Origin: Prevotella sp.
Lineage (GTDB): Bacteria > Bacteroidota > Bacteroidia > Bacteroidales > Bacteroidaceae
Length of the DNA: 64,000 nucleotides
Reading direction: 5' to 3'
Assembly: GCA_022781445.1 (NCBI GenBank)
Contig: JALETQ010000011.1
Location: 1-64,000 of the forward strand
Part shown: positions 27,345-36,972 of the stretch, one piece after another
Layout of the letters: each line of letters starts with the position of its first letter
Numbering within the stretch: position 1 is the first letter of the stretch
The notes under the pieces: model-generated
Database searches by the model: none
What the model was told of the DNA's origin: nothing
The model's input: only the letters and a program-made list of their open reading frames with translations
Position numbers and translations under genes: made by a program

Positions 27345-28373
27345 TCAATGGAGAATGAAGAAGACAAGTTCTTTCATCAGATCGCCAACCGATGTATTCG
27401 GATTATCGAGACCTTTGCTCTTGGCATCTATTTCGCGCATCTTGGAGATGATTTGAAGAGTCTTGGAAGCCGAAAAATTGTGCATACCGGTCATATAGTC
27501 CCTAGCTCCCCACGCCGATTTCATCTCGAGGAAGTGTGCCAATTCTGCCTCATTGGTTCTATTGGGAGCATAATAGGCTATCATGAGGTTCTGGAAATAA
27601 GAGAAGAGCAAGGGCAAAAAAGCGAAGATCGATCCCGATTTGGGATTGTTGTCGAAGTACTTGATGATTTGATTTGCCTTGAAGGCATCGCGCCGGATGA
27701 TGGCAGCTTTGAGTTCGAAGCCGTTGAATTCCTTGCTGACCCCAATCTGATGCTCCACCATTTCGGGTGTTATCTGTTTGGTTTGCGGGGGAAGTGAAAT
27801 AGCCAGTTTATCCAGTTCGGAAGTCAATCGATGCAAATCCGAACCGATGGATTCGGCAATCATTTGGGTGGATTTGTTGTCGATGGCAATCTGTCTCTGC
27901 CGTAAATAGCCTTCGATGAACGACGGCAACTCGCTGTCGCGTTTCTTCTTGCTTTCGAAAACTATTCCTTTCGCTTCTGCCTTGGCCACGATTTTCTTCC
28001 TTTTATCAATGGTTCCGTTCTTGTAACAAATCACCAAGACGGTAGTCGGCATGGGAGTTTCAACATACTTTTCTATCGCATCCCATGACCTTATGTTCTG
28101 TGCTTCTTTAACGATCAGCACCTGCCGTTCGGCCATCATCGGATAACGCTTGGCCATATCGACAAGTTGCGCCCCGGTAATGTCCGACCCGAACAAAGTC
28201 ATCTGGTTGAAATCGCGTTCTTCTTCTGTGAGAACATTTTCGGCAATGAAGTCTGATATTCGGTCAATGAAATAGGCTTCCTCACCCATTAAGATATAAA
28301 TAGGTGCGTATTCGCGAGCTTTCAAACTCTTCATGATGCCTTCGAAGGTATGTCCGGACTTCTTTTCTACCAT
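27345..28373 (-). CDS. holA: DNA polymerase III subunit delta
   Basis: This 342-residue AAA+-like clamp-loader subunit opens the beta clamp. The N-terminal segment FEGIMKSLKAREYAPIYILM and GEEAYFIDRISDFI match the HolA start. RYPMMAERQVLIVKEAQN and TVLVICYKNGTIDKRKK follow. The C-terminal collar domain holds LLFSYFQNLMIAYY. There is no Walker A, as expected for delta. It is divergent from the HsdR-N gene, with the two promoters in the roughly 110-bp gap. Confidence 0.93.
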   Translation of the reverse strand: MVEKKSGHTFEGIMKSLKAREYAPIYILMGEEAYFIDRISDFIAENVLTEEERDFNQMTLFGSDITGAQLVDMAKRYPMMAERQVLIVKEAQNIRSWDAIEKYVETPMPTTVLVICYKNGTIDKRKKIVAKAEAKGIVFESKKKRDSELPSFIEGYLRQRQIAIDNKSTQMIAESIGSDLHRLTSELDKLAISLPPQTKQITPEMVEHQIGVSKEFNGFELKAAIIRRDAFKANQIIKYFDNNPKSGSIFAFLPLLFSYFQNLMIAYYAPNRTNEAELAHFLEMKSAWGARDYMTGMHNFSASKTLQIISKMREIDAKSKGLDNPNTSVGDLMKELVFFILH

Positions 28374-28425
28374 CTTTTTTCAAAATTTCGGCATTGCTTT
28401 CAGGAAGAAATTAGTACTCGTTCGG

Positions 28426-28457
28426 CTTGTTTCGTCAAAAGAATAACACTACCTTTG
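28426..28457 (+). promoter_or_regulatory. Promoter of HsdR-N protein gene
   Basis: CTTG (28426-28429) precedes TACCTTTG (28450-28457) by 20 nt. The -7 is a full match. It falls inside the upstream extension of the reading frame, so it fixes the start at 28482. Confidence 0.7.
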
Positions 28458-28481
28458 CAATGCACCTGCAAAGATAATAAA

Positions 28482-28931
28482 ATGTATCGATTAAACCTTC
28501 CTCCTTTTCAACTAAAAGTCACAGAAGCCAAGGGACGGCGGATGGTATGGGACATGCTGCGTAGAAAATACGTTGCCCTTACCCCTGAAGAGTGGGTTCG
28601 TCAGCATTTCGTGCATTATTTGGTGGAAGAAAAAGGGTTTCCGGCTCCGTTGCTGATGAACGAAACCGAATTGAAAATGGGTGAGAAGAAACTTCGTTGC
28701 GACACGGTTTTGTATGACAAAACGCTCAAACCACGCATGATTATAGAGTACAAAGCCCCCACCATCGCACTCACACAGCACGTTTTTGATCAGATCAGCG
28801 TCTATAATTTATTACTGAAGGTGGATTATCTGATTGTCAGCAACGGCCTGCAACACGTTTGTTGCAAGATGGATTACTCTCAACAGCGGTACGCTTTCAT
28901 CGACCACATTCCCTCATACGACGAACTTTAA
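28482..28931 (+). CDS. Orphan HsdR N-terminal-like nuclease-fold protein
   Basis: This 149-residue protein matches the type I restriction R-subunit N-terminal family. LTPEEWVRQHFVHYLVEE precedes a PD-(D/E)XK-like centre: RCDTVLYD (Asp74), then MIIEYKAP (Glu89, Lys91). QISVYNLLLKVDYLIVSNGL follows. The helicase domain of HsdR is absent, and no HsdM/HsdS genes are in the window, so this is a stand-alone protein, as found in other Bacteroidales beside holA. The start is 28482, not the upstream frame start at 28350, because a promoter lies between. Whether it cuts DNA is unknown. Confidence 0.85.
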   Translation: MYRLNLPPFQLKVTEAKGRRMVWDMLRRKYVALTPEEWVRQHFVHYLVEEKGFPAPLLMNETELKMGEKKLRCDTVLYDKTLKPRMIIEYKAPTIALTQHVFDQISVYNLLLKVDYLIVSNGLQHVCCKMDYSQQRYAFIDHIPSYDEL

Positions 28932-29025
28932 TCCAAATCGGTCATGGGAGCGTCAAGCATCCTACATACGATGCCGACTATTGCACTTCCCGACCGGACA
29001 TCGTCCGCCTGCCAACGGTAACAGA
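28931..29025 (+). repeat. Family A interspersed repeat
   Basis: Between the HsdR-N gene and pyrD (convergent) lies CCAAATCGGTCATGGGAGCG, then CATCCTACATACGATGCCG and GCACTTCCCGACCGG. The block order is that of the family A copy at 59270-59335. Confidence 0.6.
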
Positions 29026-29039
29026 AAGGATGGAGAGAA

Positions 29040-29951
29040 TCATGCCTCGAGCGTGCCGATGATATCGGTCACAGAAGCACAACCATGTTGATCCAGCCAA
29101 TCTTCAATGCCATCTCTGATCTTCAAAGTAACAGAAGGATCGAGGAAGTTTGCCGTGCCGACCTGTATGGCTGTGGCACCTGCCATCAGAAACTCAATGG
29201 CATCGGTTGCCGAACTGATACCGCCCATACCGATGACGGGCACTTTGACAGCGCGAGCCACCTGCCAAACCATGCGGAGTGCCACCGGCTTGACTGCCGG
29301 ACCACTCAATCCGCCGGTATTGATGCTCAATAACGGTTTGCGTTTCTCGATGTCGATGGCCATTCCCATCAGCGTATTGATGAGCGAGAGGCTGTCGGCA
29401 CCTTCGGCTTCGCACGCCTTTGCAATCTCGGTGATGTCGGTCACATTGGGCGACAACTTCACAATCAGCGTTTTATCGTAATGCTTTCGCACTTCGCGCA
29501 CCACCGATGCAGCTCCCTGACAGGTTACACCGAAAGACATTCCGCCCTCCTTGACGTTGGGACAGGAGATGTTCAGTTCGATGGCAGGTATGTTTTCAAG
29601 TTCGTTGATACGACCTGCACAAGCCGCATAGGCGTCAATTGTCGAGCCACTGACATTTACAATCATGTTGGTATCGATGTTTTCGATCATCGGATAGATG
29701 GTTTTGCAAAAATAATCGACACCTTTGTTTTGCAAGCCCACACAATTAAGCATACCCGAAGCCGTTTCTGCCATGCGCGGATACGGATTTCCGCTTCGCG
29801 GTTCAAAGGTAGTTCCTTTCACGACAATGCCTCCGAGTCTGTTCAGAGGAACGAAATCGGCATATTCAAGTCCGTATCCGAAAGTTCCGGAAGCCGTCAT
29901 CACCGGATTCTTGAGCGACATTTGCCCGATGCTTACACCTAATTGTGCCAT
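29040..29951 (-). CDS. pyrD: Dihydroorotate dehydrogenase B, catalytic subunit
   Basis: This 303-residue FMN TIM-barrel enzyme oxidises dihydroorotate to orotate in pyrimidine synthesis. [16 protein letters not shown] is the FMN-binding start. [15 protein letters not shown] is the class 1B active-site segment with the conserved Cys. [20 protein letters not shown] is the FMN phosphate-binding end. It overlaps pyrK by 13 nt, so the two form the NAD-linked class 1B heterotetramer. Confidence 0.96.
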   Translation of the reverse strand: MAQLGVSIGQMSLKNPVMTASGTFGYGLEYADFVPLNRLGGIVVKGTTFEPRSGNPYPRMAETASGMLNCVGLQNKGVDYFCKTIYPMIENIDTNMIVNVSGSTIDAYAACAGRINELENIPAIELNISCPNVKEGGMSFGVTCQGAASVVREVRKHYDKTLIVKLSPNVTDITEIAKACEAEGADSLSLINTLMGMAIDIEKRKPLLSINTGGLSGPAVKPVALRMVWQVARAVKVPVIGMGGISSATDAIEFLMAGATAIQVGTANFLDPSVTLKIRDGIEDWLDQHGCASVTDIIGTLEA

Positions 29952-30730
29952 AATAATTTCTTGCTATTGATGACCGGTCCTTGCGTACACACACACACAT
30001 GACCGTCGGTTGTATTTTCCACACAGCATAAACAAGCTCCCAATCCGCATGCCATCTTGTTTTCGAGCGACACCTCGCACTCCACATCAATCTGCTTGGC
30101 ATAGGCAGCCACGGCAGCCATCATGGGTTTGGGGCCGCAAGTGGCTATACGATCGAAATGCTCCTGCATCAGGATGGTATGGTTCGTGACATAGCCTTTC
30201 TCACCCGACGTACCGTCTTCGGTGGTTACAAAAACGCGTCCGACAGCCTTGAAATCATCCATTTCGAGTAAATCTCCTGAAGAACGGGCACCCAAAAGGA
30301 ACGTAGGTTCAAAACCTTGTTCTTTCAATCTGTGCCCGAAGAAGAGTAGTGGTGCCACTCCTACCCCACCACCTATCAGTAAAACCCTCTCTGAGGGTGA
30401 AGCCGGCATGGTGAAAGAATTACCCAAAGGCAACACACAGTTGAGCTTATCGCCAGGCCGCAGTCGTGACATGGCGCGAGTACCATTGCCTACGAGAGCC
30501 ACCAGCAGCCACATCTCGTTTTTCTTCCCGTCGAAGAAATTGACAGAAATGGGACGTCGCAAAAAAGTCGTAGCCGAACCGTCGGGCCGCACTTCGACAA
30601 ATTGTCCCGGAAACATGGTCGGCAACGGTGCATCGTGAGTCAATCGAAGACGCACATAACGTTCGTGAATGCGTTCGACGGCCGTGACGGTTAAGTCAAG
30701 AATTTGTTTCATGCTGTGAGCGTTCATCAT
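29939..30730 (-). CDS. pyrK: Dihydroorotate dehydrogenase B, electron-transfer subunit
   Basis: This 263-residue protein passes electrons from PyrD to NAD+. It has an FAD-binding barrel ([13 protein letters not shown]) and an NAD-binding domain ([14 protein letters not shown]). A C-terminal [2Fe-2S] site is formed by the Cys set in [12 protein letters not shown] and [10 protein letters not shown]. The length is normal. An alternative start is Met7 (30712). TAACTTTG (30739-30746, minus strand) is a -7-like element very close to the start. Confidence 0.95.
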   Translation of the reverse strand: MMNAHSMKQILDLTVTAVERIHERYVRLRLTHDAPLPTMFPGQFVEVRPDGSATTFLRRPISVNFFDGKKNEMWLLVALVGNGTRAMSRLRPGDKLNCVLPLGNSFTMPASPSERVLLIGGGVGVAPLLFFGHRLKEQGFEPTFLLGARSSGDLLEMDDFKAVGRVFVTTEDGTSGEKGYVTNHTILMQEHFDRIATCGPKPMMAAVAAYAKQIDVECEVSLENKMACGLGACLCCVENTTDGHVCVCTQGPVINSKKLLWHN

Positions 30731-30746
30731 ATCGGCAACAAAGTTA

Positions 30747-31571
30747 GTAAAAATAATTCAAACCCGATTCGCCCGACGGCTATTTTGCCTTTCTCCGACA
30801 AATCGCGTCCGTGCAGACGCATATCCCGCCATCGCCGATCCCATATTGTGGTTCGCCGGGCGACATCCGGTGTCCTCACATGCCTACATGTCTTTGCCCG
30901 TCTCCTGACAAACTCCTTATCCTCAAGACATTCCGGACGCATCAAACGAAGGGAACCATGCGGCAATCCGGGCAATAAGGCCGGCTGAAAAGATGAACTC
31001 CGCTTTCTGAAAAGAAGCATTCATTCATGGATGACAACAACATTCATCTGCCACAATGACCGGTATGCGGGAAAATATCTCTCATTCTATACCATAATAA
31101 TATATATGGGAGGAACAGATCTTAGAGAGTCACCTTCCTTGGCATCGGCATCCTTACCCCCTACAGGTCATCTGCCCGATAAAAAATCTTTCATGTCGTT
31201 CACGAATCTTCCCGACCTGATACTGTCCGTTTGGCGACCGGCAGACAAAAGGGGAACTTCCGACTGACAAAACCTGCCCTTTTACCTTCCGAAAGGGGGA
31301 CTTCCGGTATGCAAAACGGCCACTTTTGCACACCATTTCATGACATCCCTCAAGTCGTTTGCTAATTTATTGACATACATCAACTTGCAATCCGCACGCA
31401 AGAACCGGCCGAAAGCGTCATTATGAAATGTCGGGACACCGAAAAAGAGCAGATGTTTGACAGACAAATAATAAATTATTATTATCACAAACAAAAATCA
31501 AACAAAATGCTTGTTCTGAACAAACAATCCGTACTTCTTGCATAGAAAAATATCATTTTTATAGCAAAATA
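30747..31571. other. Gap between pyrK and lutA
   Basis: About 825 bp between divergent pyrK and lutA. The first half has no recognisable feature. A family B repeat lies at 31250-31385 and the lutA promoter at the far end. No gene could be supported. Confidence 0.45.
31250..31385. repeat. Family B interspersed repeat
   Basis: AAAAGGGGAACTTCCGACTG, CAAAACCTGCCCTTTTACC and GAAAGGGGGACTTCCGG follow one another, then TTGACATACATC near 31371. The same tail sequence, TTGACATACATC, follows the family B copy at 41770-41870. Confidence 0.55.
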
Positions 31572-31603
31572 TTTGGAATAATACGTCAGAATACTTATTT
31601 TTG
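31572..31603 (+). promoter_or_regulatory. lutABC promoter
   Basis: TTTG (31572-31575), 20 nt, TATTTTTG (31596-31603): a perfect match to the Bacteroidetes consensus at every fixed base. It is 45 nt upstream of lutA. Confidence 0.8.
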
Positions 31604-31648
31604 CATTACACGAATACGCAACTGTTACGAACTAAACTTATATATTAA

Positions 31649-32386
31649 ATGAAAATTGGTCTATTTATCCCTTGCTATGTGGATGCTGTGTACCCCGAGG
31701 TGGGTGTTGCCACATACAAGTTACTTAAACACTACGGCCTTGATGTGACTTATCCGCTCAACCAGACATGTTGCGGACAGCCTATGGCAAATGCCGGTTT
31801 CCAAAGAATGTCGGCACCGCTTGTCGACAAGTATGAATCCATGTTTAAGGGTTTTGACTACGTGGTGATGCCTTCAGCATCTTGTGCGGCATTTGTTCGT
31901 GTGAACTATCCCGACATCATGAAGGGAAAACATGAATGCGAAGCGTCCAAACACACCATGGATGTGGTGGAATTCCTCCACGACGTGCTGAAAGTCAAGG
32001 AAGTTCCGGGAAAATTCCCCCACAAAGTGAGTGTTCACAACTCTTGTCACGGTGTGCGCGAGTTGGGACTTTCCACCCCGAGCGAAACGCAAAATCCCAA
32101 GTTCAACAAGATAAAAGACCTCCTTCAGTTGGTAGATGGTATCGAGATTGTTGAACCCGAGCGTTCTGACGAGTGCTGCGGATTCGGCGGTATGTTTGCC
32201 GTTGAAGAAACGGCCGTATCGGTTCAGATGGGAATAGACAAGATCAAACGCCACCAAGCCACCGGTGCAAGCTACATAACGGGTCCCGACTCTTCGTGCC
32301 TGATGCACATGCAGGGCATCGCCAAGCGACAGAAGGCTCCCATTGAGTTCATTCACGTTGTTCAAATTTTAGCAGCAGGATTATGA
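31649..32386 (+). CDS. lutA: LutA/YkgE-type lactate utilisation protein
   Basis: This 245-residue protein has two cysteine-rich CCG domains, NQTCCGQPM near residue 50 and SDECCGFGG near 175, which bind an iron-sulfur cofactor. With LutB and LutC it forms the complex that oxidises L-lactate to pyruvate. The N-terminal MKIGLFIPCYVD is typical. It overlaps lutB by four bases (ATGA). Confidence 0.94.
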   Translation: MKIGLFIPCYVDAVYPEVGVATYKLLKHYGLDVTYPLNQTCCGQPMANAGFQRMSAPLVDKYESMFKGFDYVVMPSASCAAFVRVNYPDIMKGKHECEASKHTMDVVEFLHDVLKVKEVPGKFPHKVSVHNSCHGVRELGLSTPSETQNPKFNKIKDLLQLVDGIEIVEPERSDECCGFGGMFAVEETAVSVQMGIDKIKRHQATGASYITGPDSSCLMHMQGIAKRQKAPIEFIHVVQILAAGL

Positions 32387-33756
32387 GTACGATACATTCA
32401 AAGAAAGCAGAAGAGTTCCTGAAGAACGTCAAGAAGATAGAACGACACGACGAAACTTTTTGGGGCGTGAGAGTCAAGCGCGACCTTCAGGCCGAGACAT
32501 TGCCCGAATGGGAAGACCTTCGTGAACTGGCAAGCAACATCAAGAAACACACCATCACGCACTTGGATCACTATCTGAACGAGTTTGCCACCAATTTGGA
32601 GAAAAACGGCGTACACGTTCACTTTGCCAAAGATGCGCTCGAGTTCAACGAAATCACTTATCAAATCCTGAAAGAACACAACGTCAAGAAATTCGTGAAG
32701 TCCAAATCGATGCTCACCGAGGAATGTGAAATGAACCCATACCTCGAAGAACGCGGCATTGACGTGGTCGAAACCGACCTTGGCGAACGTATCATCCAGC
32801 TTCTTCATCAGAAGCCCAGCCACATTGTAATGCCGGCTCTCCACCTCACTCGCGACGAAGTGGGCGAAATGTTTGAGAAGAAAGACATCTCGAAGGAAAT
32901 CGGCAACCATGACCCGACGTACCTCACACGTTGTGCCCGCTATCATTTGAGAGACGAATTCACAAAAGCCGATGCCGGAATGACGGGCTGTAACTTCGGC
33001 GTGGCTGCCACAGGCGATATCGTGGTTTGCACCAACGAAGGCAATGCCGACATGTCTACCTCCATGCCCAAGCTCCACTTGGTAGCCATGGGATTGGAAA
33101 AGGTGGTTCCCAACTACGACTGTCTGGCCGTATTCCAACGCCTCTTGTGCCGTTGCGGTACCGGTCAGCCCACAACAACGTTCACGGCTCACTTCCAAAA
33201 AGCTCGTCCGGGCGCAGAGATGCACGTCATCCTCGTCGACAACGGACGCAGCAACAGCATTGCCGACGAGAACCATTGGGAAACCTTGAAGTGCATTCGT
33301 TGCGGTGCATGTATGAACACTTGCCCTGTATATCGTCGCTCAACGGGTTATTCCTACACTTATTTTATCCCCGGTCCCATCGGTATCAACCTCGGCATGC
33401 TTAAAAATCCGCACAAGTACCACGACAATGTGTCGGCATGTTCGTTGTGCCTCTCTTGCTCAAACGTATGTCCCGTCAAAGTAGACTTGGGCGAACAGAT
33501 TTACCGTTGGCGCCAGCAGTTGGAAGAATTGGGTCACGAAAGCAAAGAAAAGAAAGTGATGTCGAAAGGCATGAAGTTCTTGTTCAATCACCCGGCTCTC
33601 TACAACACATCCCTCAAATTCGCACCCTTGGCAAACGTCATGCCGCGATTCCTTATGTATAGCAAGCTCAACGCTTGGGGTATGGGTCATGAAATGATGA
33701 AATTCCCGAAGAAATCGTTCCAGGCAATGTGGAGAAGTGGTGAAGTACAAAAATAA
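32383..33756 (+). CDS. lutB: LutB/YkgF-type iron-sulfur protein
   Basis: This 457-residue protein has an N-terminal LUD domain. Two [4Fe-4S] ferredoxin clusters follow, CIRCGACMNTCPVYR (about residues 305-319) and CSLCLSCSNVCPVKV (about 352-366). The C-terminal region is the usual LutB tail. It moves electrons in the lactate oxidation complex. It is translationally coupled to lutA and followed by lutC 14 nt later. Confidence 0.95.
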   Translation: MSTIHSKKAEEFLKNVKKIERHDETFWGVRVKRDLQAETLPEWEDLRELASNIKKHTITHLDHYLNEFATNLEKNGVHVHFAKDALEFNEITYQILKEHNVKKFVKSKSMLTEECEMNPYLEERGIDVVETDLGERIIQLLHQKPSHIVMPALHLTRDEVGEMFEKKDISKEIGNHDPTYLTRCARYHLRDEFTKADAGMTGCNFGVAATGDIVVCTNEGNADMSTSMPKLHLVAMGLEKVVPNYDCLAVFQRLLCRCGTGQPTTTFTAHFQKARPGAEMHVILVDNGRSNSIADENHWETLKCIRCGACMNTCPVYRRSTGYSYTYFIPGPIGINLGMLKNPHKYHDNVSACSLCLSCSNVCPVKVDLGEQIYRWRQQLEELGHESKEKKVMSKGMKFLFNHPALYNTSLKFAPLANVMPRFLMYSKLNAWGMGHEMMKFPKKSFQAMWRSGEVQK

Positions 33757-33773
33757 GTATAGGAGAACAAGTG

Positions 33774-34352
33774 ATGAAGAAAGAAGAATTATTTGAAAAG
33801 ATTCGCAAGAACACCAAGCGAAAATTCGATATGCCCGACCTGAACATCAAGGCGGTCAAATATCCCGATACTGTCGAACATTTCGTCAAAATCAGTGAAG
33901 TTGTCGGCGGAAAAGTGAAACGAGTGAAGAAAAGTGACGACCTCAATGAGGTCATCAGGCAACTCTACCCTGAAGCAAAGGTCATTGCTTCCGACGTGGA
34001 AGGCATCACCATTGCCACGATCAACCCCGACACCGTGGCCGAAGCCAAAGACCTCAACGGCACTGATGTTGCCGTTTTGCAGGGACTCATCGGTGTTGCC
34101 GAAAACGGATGTATATGGGTTCCGCAAACGATGAAAGAGAAAGCCGTGATGTTCATCAGCGAAGATCTTGTGATTTTGATCGACAAAGAAAACATCGTTG
34201 ACAACATGCACGAAGGATACAAGAAGATTCAGGTGCCCGAAAAAGGATACGGATGCTGGATCAGCGGACCGTCAAAGACCGCCGACATCGAGCAAGCCCT
34301 TGTCATGGGAGCGCAGGCTGCCCGAGGTGTTACCGTGATTATCCGGGAATAA
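33774..34352 (+). CDS. lutC: LutC/YkgG-type lactate utilisation protein
   Basis: This protein of about 192 residues is made of one LUD domain (from YPEAKVIASDVEGITIATIN through GCWISGPSKTADIEQALVMG and GARGV-like VTVIIRE). It completes LutABC. The reading frame opens at a GTG three bases upstream. I choose ATG 33774 because AGGAG stands 9 nt before it. A strong terminator follows the gene. Confidence 0.94.
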   Translation: MKKEELFEKIRKNTKRKFDMPDLNIKAVKYPDTVEHFVKISEVVGGKVKRVKKSDDLNEVIRQLYPEAKVIASDVEGITIATINPDTVAEAKDLNGTDVAVLQGLIGVAENGCIWVPQTMKEKAVMFISEDLVILIDKENIVDNMHEGYKKIQVPEKGYGCWISGPSKTADIEQALVMGAQAARGVTVIIRE

Positions 34353-34374
34353 CACATTCAGATAACCCATCATG

Positions 34375-34417
34375 AGGATGTGTCGCAACCGAAAGTACGA
34401 CACATCCTTTTTCGTTT
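34375..34417 (+). terminator. Rho-independent terminator of lutABC
   Basis: An 11-bp stem, AGGATGTGTCG (34375-34385) with CGACACATCCT (34398-34408) around a 12-nt loop, is followed by TTTTTCGTTTT. It lies 23 nt after the lutC stop. Confidence 0.85.
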
Positions 34418-34474
34418 TCCCATCCTACCATGCTCGTCTCACCCTTACCGAGCATTAAGATTTGACACAGTTTA

Positions 34475-34700
34475 GTTTGATTGTCAAGCAGTTTGATCGT
34501 TCGGTTTATGACAGCCATAGCCGGGCTACGGCAAGACAATACGACAGACAGGATGCCGACAAGCAGACAATCCGGACGGAAAGTAGCATGATCTGCGGCC
34601 TTGCAGGGTTGAGAAAGGACAGGGATACAGACAAACATCCTGCCGATCCTCGGAAGGTTTCGGCAGGATGTATGGGAATTTGCGATATGACCGGAAGCGT
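34475..34700 (-). repeat. Family A interspersed repeat
   Basis: Read on the plus strand this copy is reversed: GCCGGGCTACGGCAAGACAA, GGATGCCGACAAGCAGAC and CCGGACGGAAAGTAGCATGA. These are the complements, in order, of the blocks of the copies at 59098 and 60356. It fills the gap between the lutC terminator and the flippase gene. Confidence 0.6.
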
Positions 34701-34754
34701 TTTGCGAGCCGGCAGACCGCTAAGATTTGGCAAAACGGTACAAGATGCGTATCA

Positions 34755-35816
34755 TTATGTGGTCGACGACTTTTCGCTTCGGTTCATCTTGATAAGCAGA
34801 AGTCCGATAGCGGTCCATATCAGTTCACGAATACGCACGATGAGTGCCACGAAAATGCCATCGCTCACGGTCATCGACAATCCTTTGACCGACATCATGA
34901 AGCCGCCTTCGCGGCCTCCAATTTGCAAAGGCATGAAGAACAAGAGATTGGCAAACAACGTCGTAAATGCAATAACGAGGATACAAGAGCCGTAATCGAC
35001 CCTCGGATAAAGCACCAGCAGGATGAAATACACCTCGAGTGCCGACAGAATGCGGCATGAAAGTTCGGAGAAGAACGCCAAAAAGAAAGTTTTGGGCGAC
35101 TGTTTGTGCAGAGCTGCAATCTGTTGATCGATGTGGTCGAGTTGTGATTTGTGCCCTTCGATGAAGCCTACCGCCCATTTCCGAATGGGACGGAACAACT
35201 TCAAGAGTTTGATCGAGCGGTTGGCAAGTCCTTTTCGGTAACCCGAGATGAAGAACCAGATGCCCAGACAACAGAAGACGCCACCGGCCGAAAGCAGACA
35301 AGCCATGAAAAACGACACATGATGCGTGACTATATAGAGAGGAATGGACAACAACCAGAACCAGAAATGGCTGAAAATATGGGTCATGGCGAACAAAATG
35401 ACCGACGAAGACGCACGTTCGGTGCCTATCTTGGGCGACAATTCCATGATGCGATAGGGTTCTCCGCCCATCAATCCACCGGGCGTTGCATAGTTGAGGG
35501 CAAAGCCGGAAACCGTGATTTTGTAAAGCCATGCAAACGCTACCTTGCCTTCACGCCTTGCCTTTCCGCCCTGTTCGTCGGCATCCGATTGCGATTGACC
35601 GTCCCTATGCCGTCCTTCTCCCGATGCTTTGACGATGACATACCATGTGAACGTATTGAAAAGGTAGAGAAATGCCCAGAGTGCCACAACGGCAAAGAAC
35701 CAATATCCTGCTCTGCTCAAGCCTTTCCACACTTCCGAAAAGTCCAGTTGCGACAACATCAATGCCAGCAACAAGATGCCGAAAATGAAAAATCCGTTCT
35801 GATATTTACGCTTCAT
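34755..35816 (-). CDS. Flippase-like membrane protein (LPG_synthase_TM family)
   Basis: This polytopic inner-membrane protein of about 353 residues belongs to the family of the transmembrane part of lysylphosphatidylglycerol synthase. Hallmarks are LKASGEG-like (VIVKASGEGRHR), FALNYATPGGLMGGEPYRI and FTTLFANLLFFMPLQIGGREGG. About eight helices are predicted. No soluble transferase domain is present, so it may move a lipid. The reading frame opens with TTG at 35819. ATG 35816, overlapping the upstream stop (TGATG), is the better start and couples it to the PdxA-like gene. Confidence 0.88.
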   Translation of the reverse strand: MKRKYQNGFFIFGILLLALMLSQLDFSEVWKGLSRAGYWFFAVVALWAFLYLFNTFTWYVIVKASGEGRHRDGQSQSDADEQGGKARREGKVAFAWLYKITVSGFALNYATPGGLMGGEPYRIMELSPKIGTERASSSVILFAMTHIFSHFWFWLLSIPLYIVTHHVSFFMACLLSAGGVFCCLGIWFFISGYRKGLANRSIKLLKLFRPIRKWAVGFIEGHKSQLDHIDQQIAALHKQSPKTFFLAFFSELSCRILSALEVYFILLVLYPRVDYGSCILVIAFTTLFANLLFFMPLQIGGREGGFMMSVKGLSMTVSDGIFVALIVRIRELIWTAIGLLLIKMNRSEKSSTT

Positions 35817-36928
35817 CAATCCTTGGATTCTTGTTTTTTCGAGACATTGAAACGCACCTTTTCACTGTCATCCTTCCTTTCATGATACAGTTTTTTCAGG
35901 GGTTCGGCAAAGGGTCCGTCATAATCGATGCGGTTTCTGAAGTTGTCTATCGCCGTGTAGATGGCATTCCGCAGACGATTTTCGCAGCTTTCGGAATCTC
36001 TGCAGCCTTCTTCGGGCATTGCAGAGGCATAGATCGACGTATGGACGAGCGACAAACCGGCTGTCACTTCCAACCCCATGTCATCGGCAAGGAGTTTGAA
36101 TGGAACGGTGGCTTGTTCGCCATACATGGCCAAGACTCCATCAAAATGATGATAAAGCCGGCGACTGAAGAAAGTATCGGCGGCATAAGGACCGAACACA
36201 TAGGCTTGTTTCTCGTTGAGTTGCATTACCGCCGGCTTGATGACCTCAGTCTCTTCGTTGCCTCTGAAGCCGCCGTCTTCATTACCAGGGTTGAGTGCCA
36301 GCAAGGCAATGCGTGGATTTCCGACCCCGAAATCGCGTTTCAAGGTATTGAAAAACAGCAGTGTTTTCTCCACAATCGCCTCGGTGGTGATATGCTTCGA
36401 CACCTCCGTGAGCGGCAGACAATGGGTCATCGAGGCTATGCGCACGTCATGATAAGTCATGATGTTGAGTGTATTGCCCTTGCGATTGAGAGCGTAAGAG
36501 ATGAAATCGGCTTGATTGCAAAACTTGAAATGCTCGTTTTGCATCTTCGAAACATGTACCGGCAAGGTCACCAGTACATCAAACATTTCGGCATGGTAGT
36601 CCGTCATGGCTCTTTCGAGTGCCTGTTGGGCAGCCCATCCCGATTCTTCTGTGGGTTGACCTAACTCTACTTTGACTTCTTCATCGAATGCCGGGAGGAT
36701 ATTCAGTTTGCCGTCTTGCGCCTCATCAGCCCTGTGAATGACCGAGAACGGAGTATTCAGACCGAGCGATTTTCGATGGTATGCGGCCACTTTTGCCGAC
36801 CCATAGATGATGGGGATGCACAATTCGAACATCGCCGGGTCTTCAAAGGCTTTGAAAATCATCTCATATCCGATACCGTTTGTATCTCCGTGAGTGATTG
36901 CCACGCGTATTTTTCGATTTCCTTTCAT
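35816..36928 (-). CDS. PdxA-family protein with eroded active site
   Basis: This 370-residue protein is clearly of the 4-hydroxythreonine-4-phosphate dehydrogenase fold (N-terminal AITHGDTNGIGYEMIFKAFE; PRIALLALNP; FGPYAADTFF). Key residues are changed. The NPHAGE motif reads NPGNEDGG (His to Gly215). MYHDQG reads MYGEQA (His to Gly270). The GHTE segment reads FCNQAD. TSxxHGTA reads TSIYASAM. The TTHxPL His is kept (His169). Two of three metal-binding histidines are therefore missing, and PdxA catalysis is unlikely. It is coupled to the flippase-like gene downstream. I leave the symbol empty because function is doubtful. Confidence 0.8.
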   Translation of the reverse strand: MKGNRKIRVAITHGDTNGIGYEMIFKAFEDPAMFELCIPIIYGSAKVAAYHRKSLGLNTPFSVIHRADEAQDGKLNILPAFDEEVKVELGQPTEESGWAAQQALERAMTDYHAEMFDVLVTLPVHVSKMQNEHFKFCNQADFISYALNRKGNTLNIMTYHDVRIASMTHCLPLTEVSKHITTEAIVEKTLLFFNTLKRDFGVGNPRIALLALNPGNEDGGFRGNEETEVIKPAVMQLNEKQAYVFGPYAADTFFSRRLYHHFDGVLAMYGEQATVPFKLLADDMGLEVTAGLSLVHTSIYASAMPEEGCRDSESCENRLRNAIYTAIDNFRNRIDYDGPFAEPLKKLYHERKDDSEKVRFNVSKKQESKD

Positions 36929-36972
36929 GGTGTTTATATTCGTTATTTAGGTTTGTATGATATATAAGTGCA

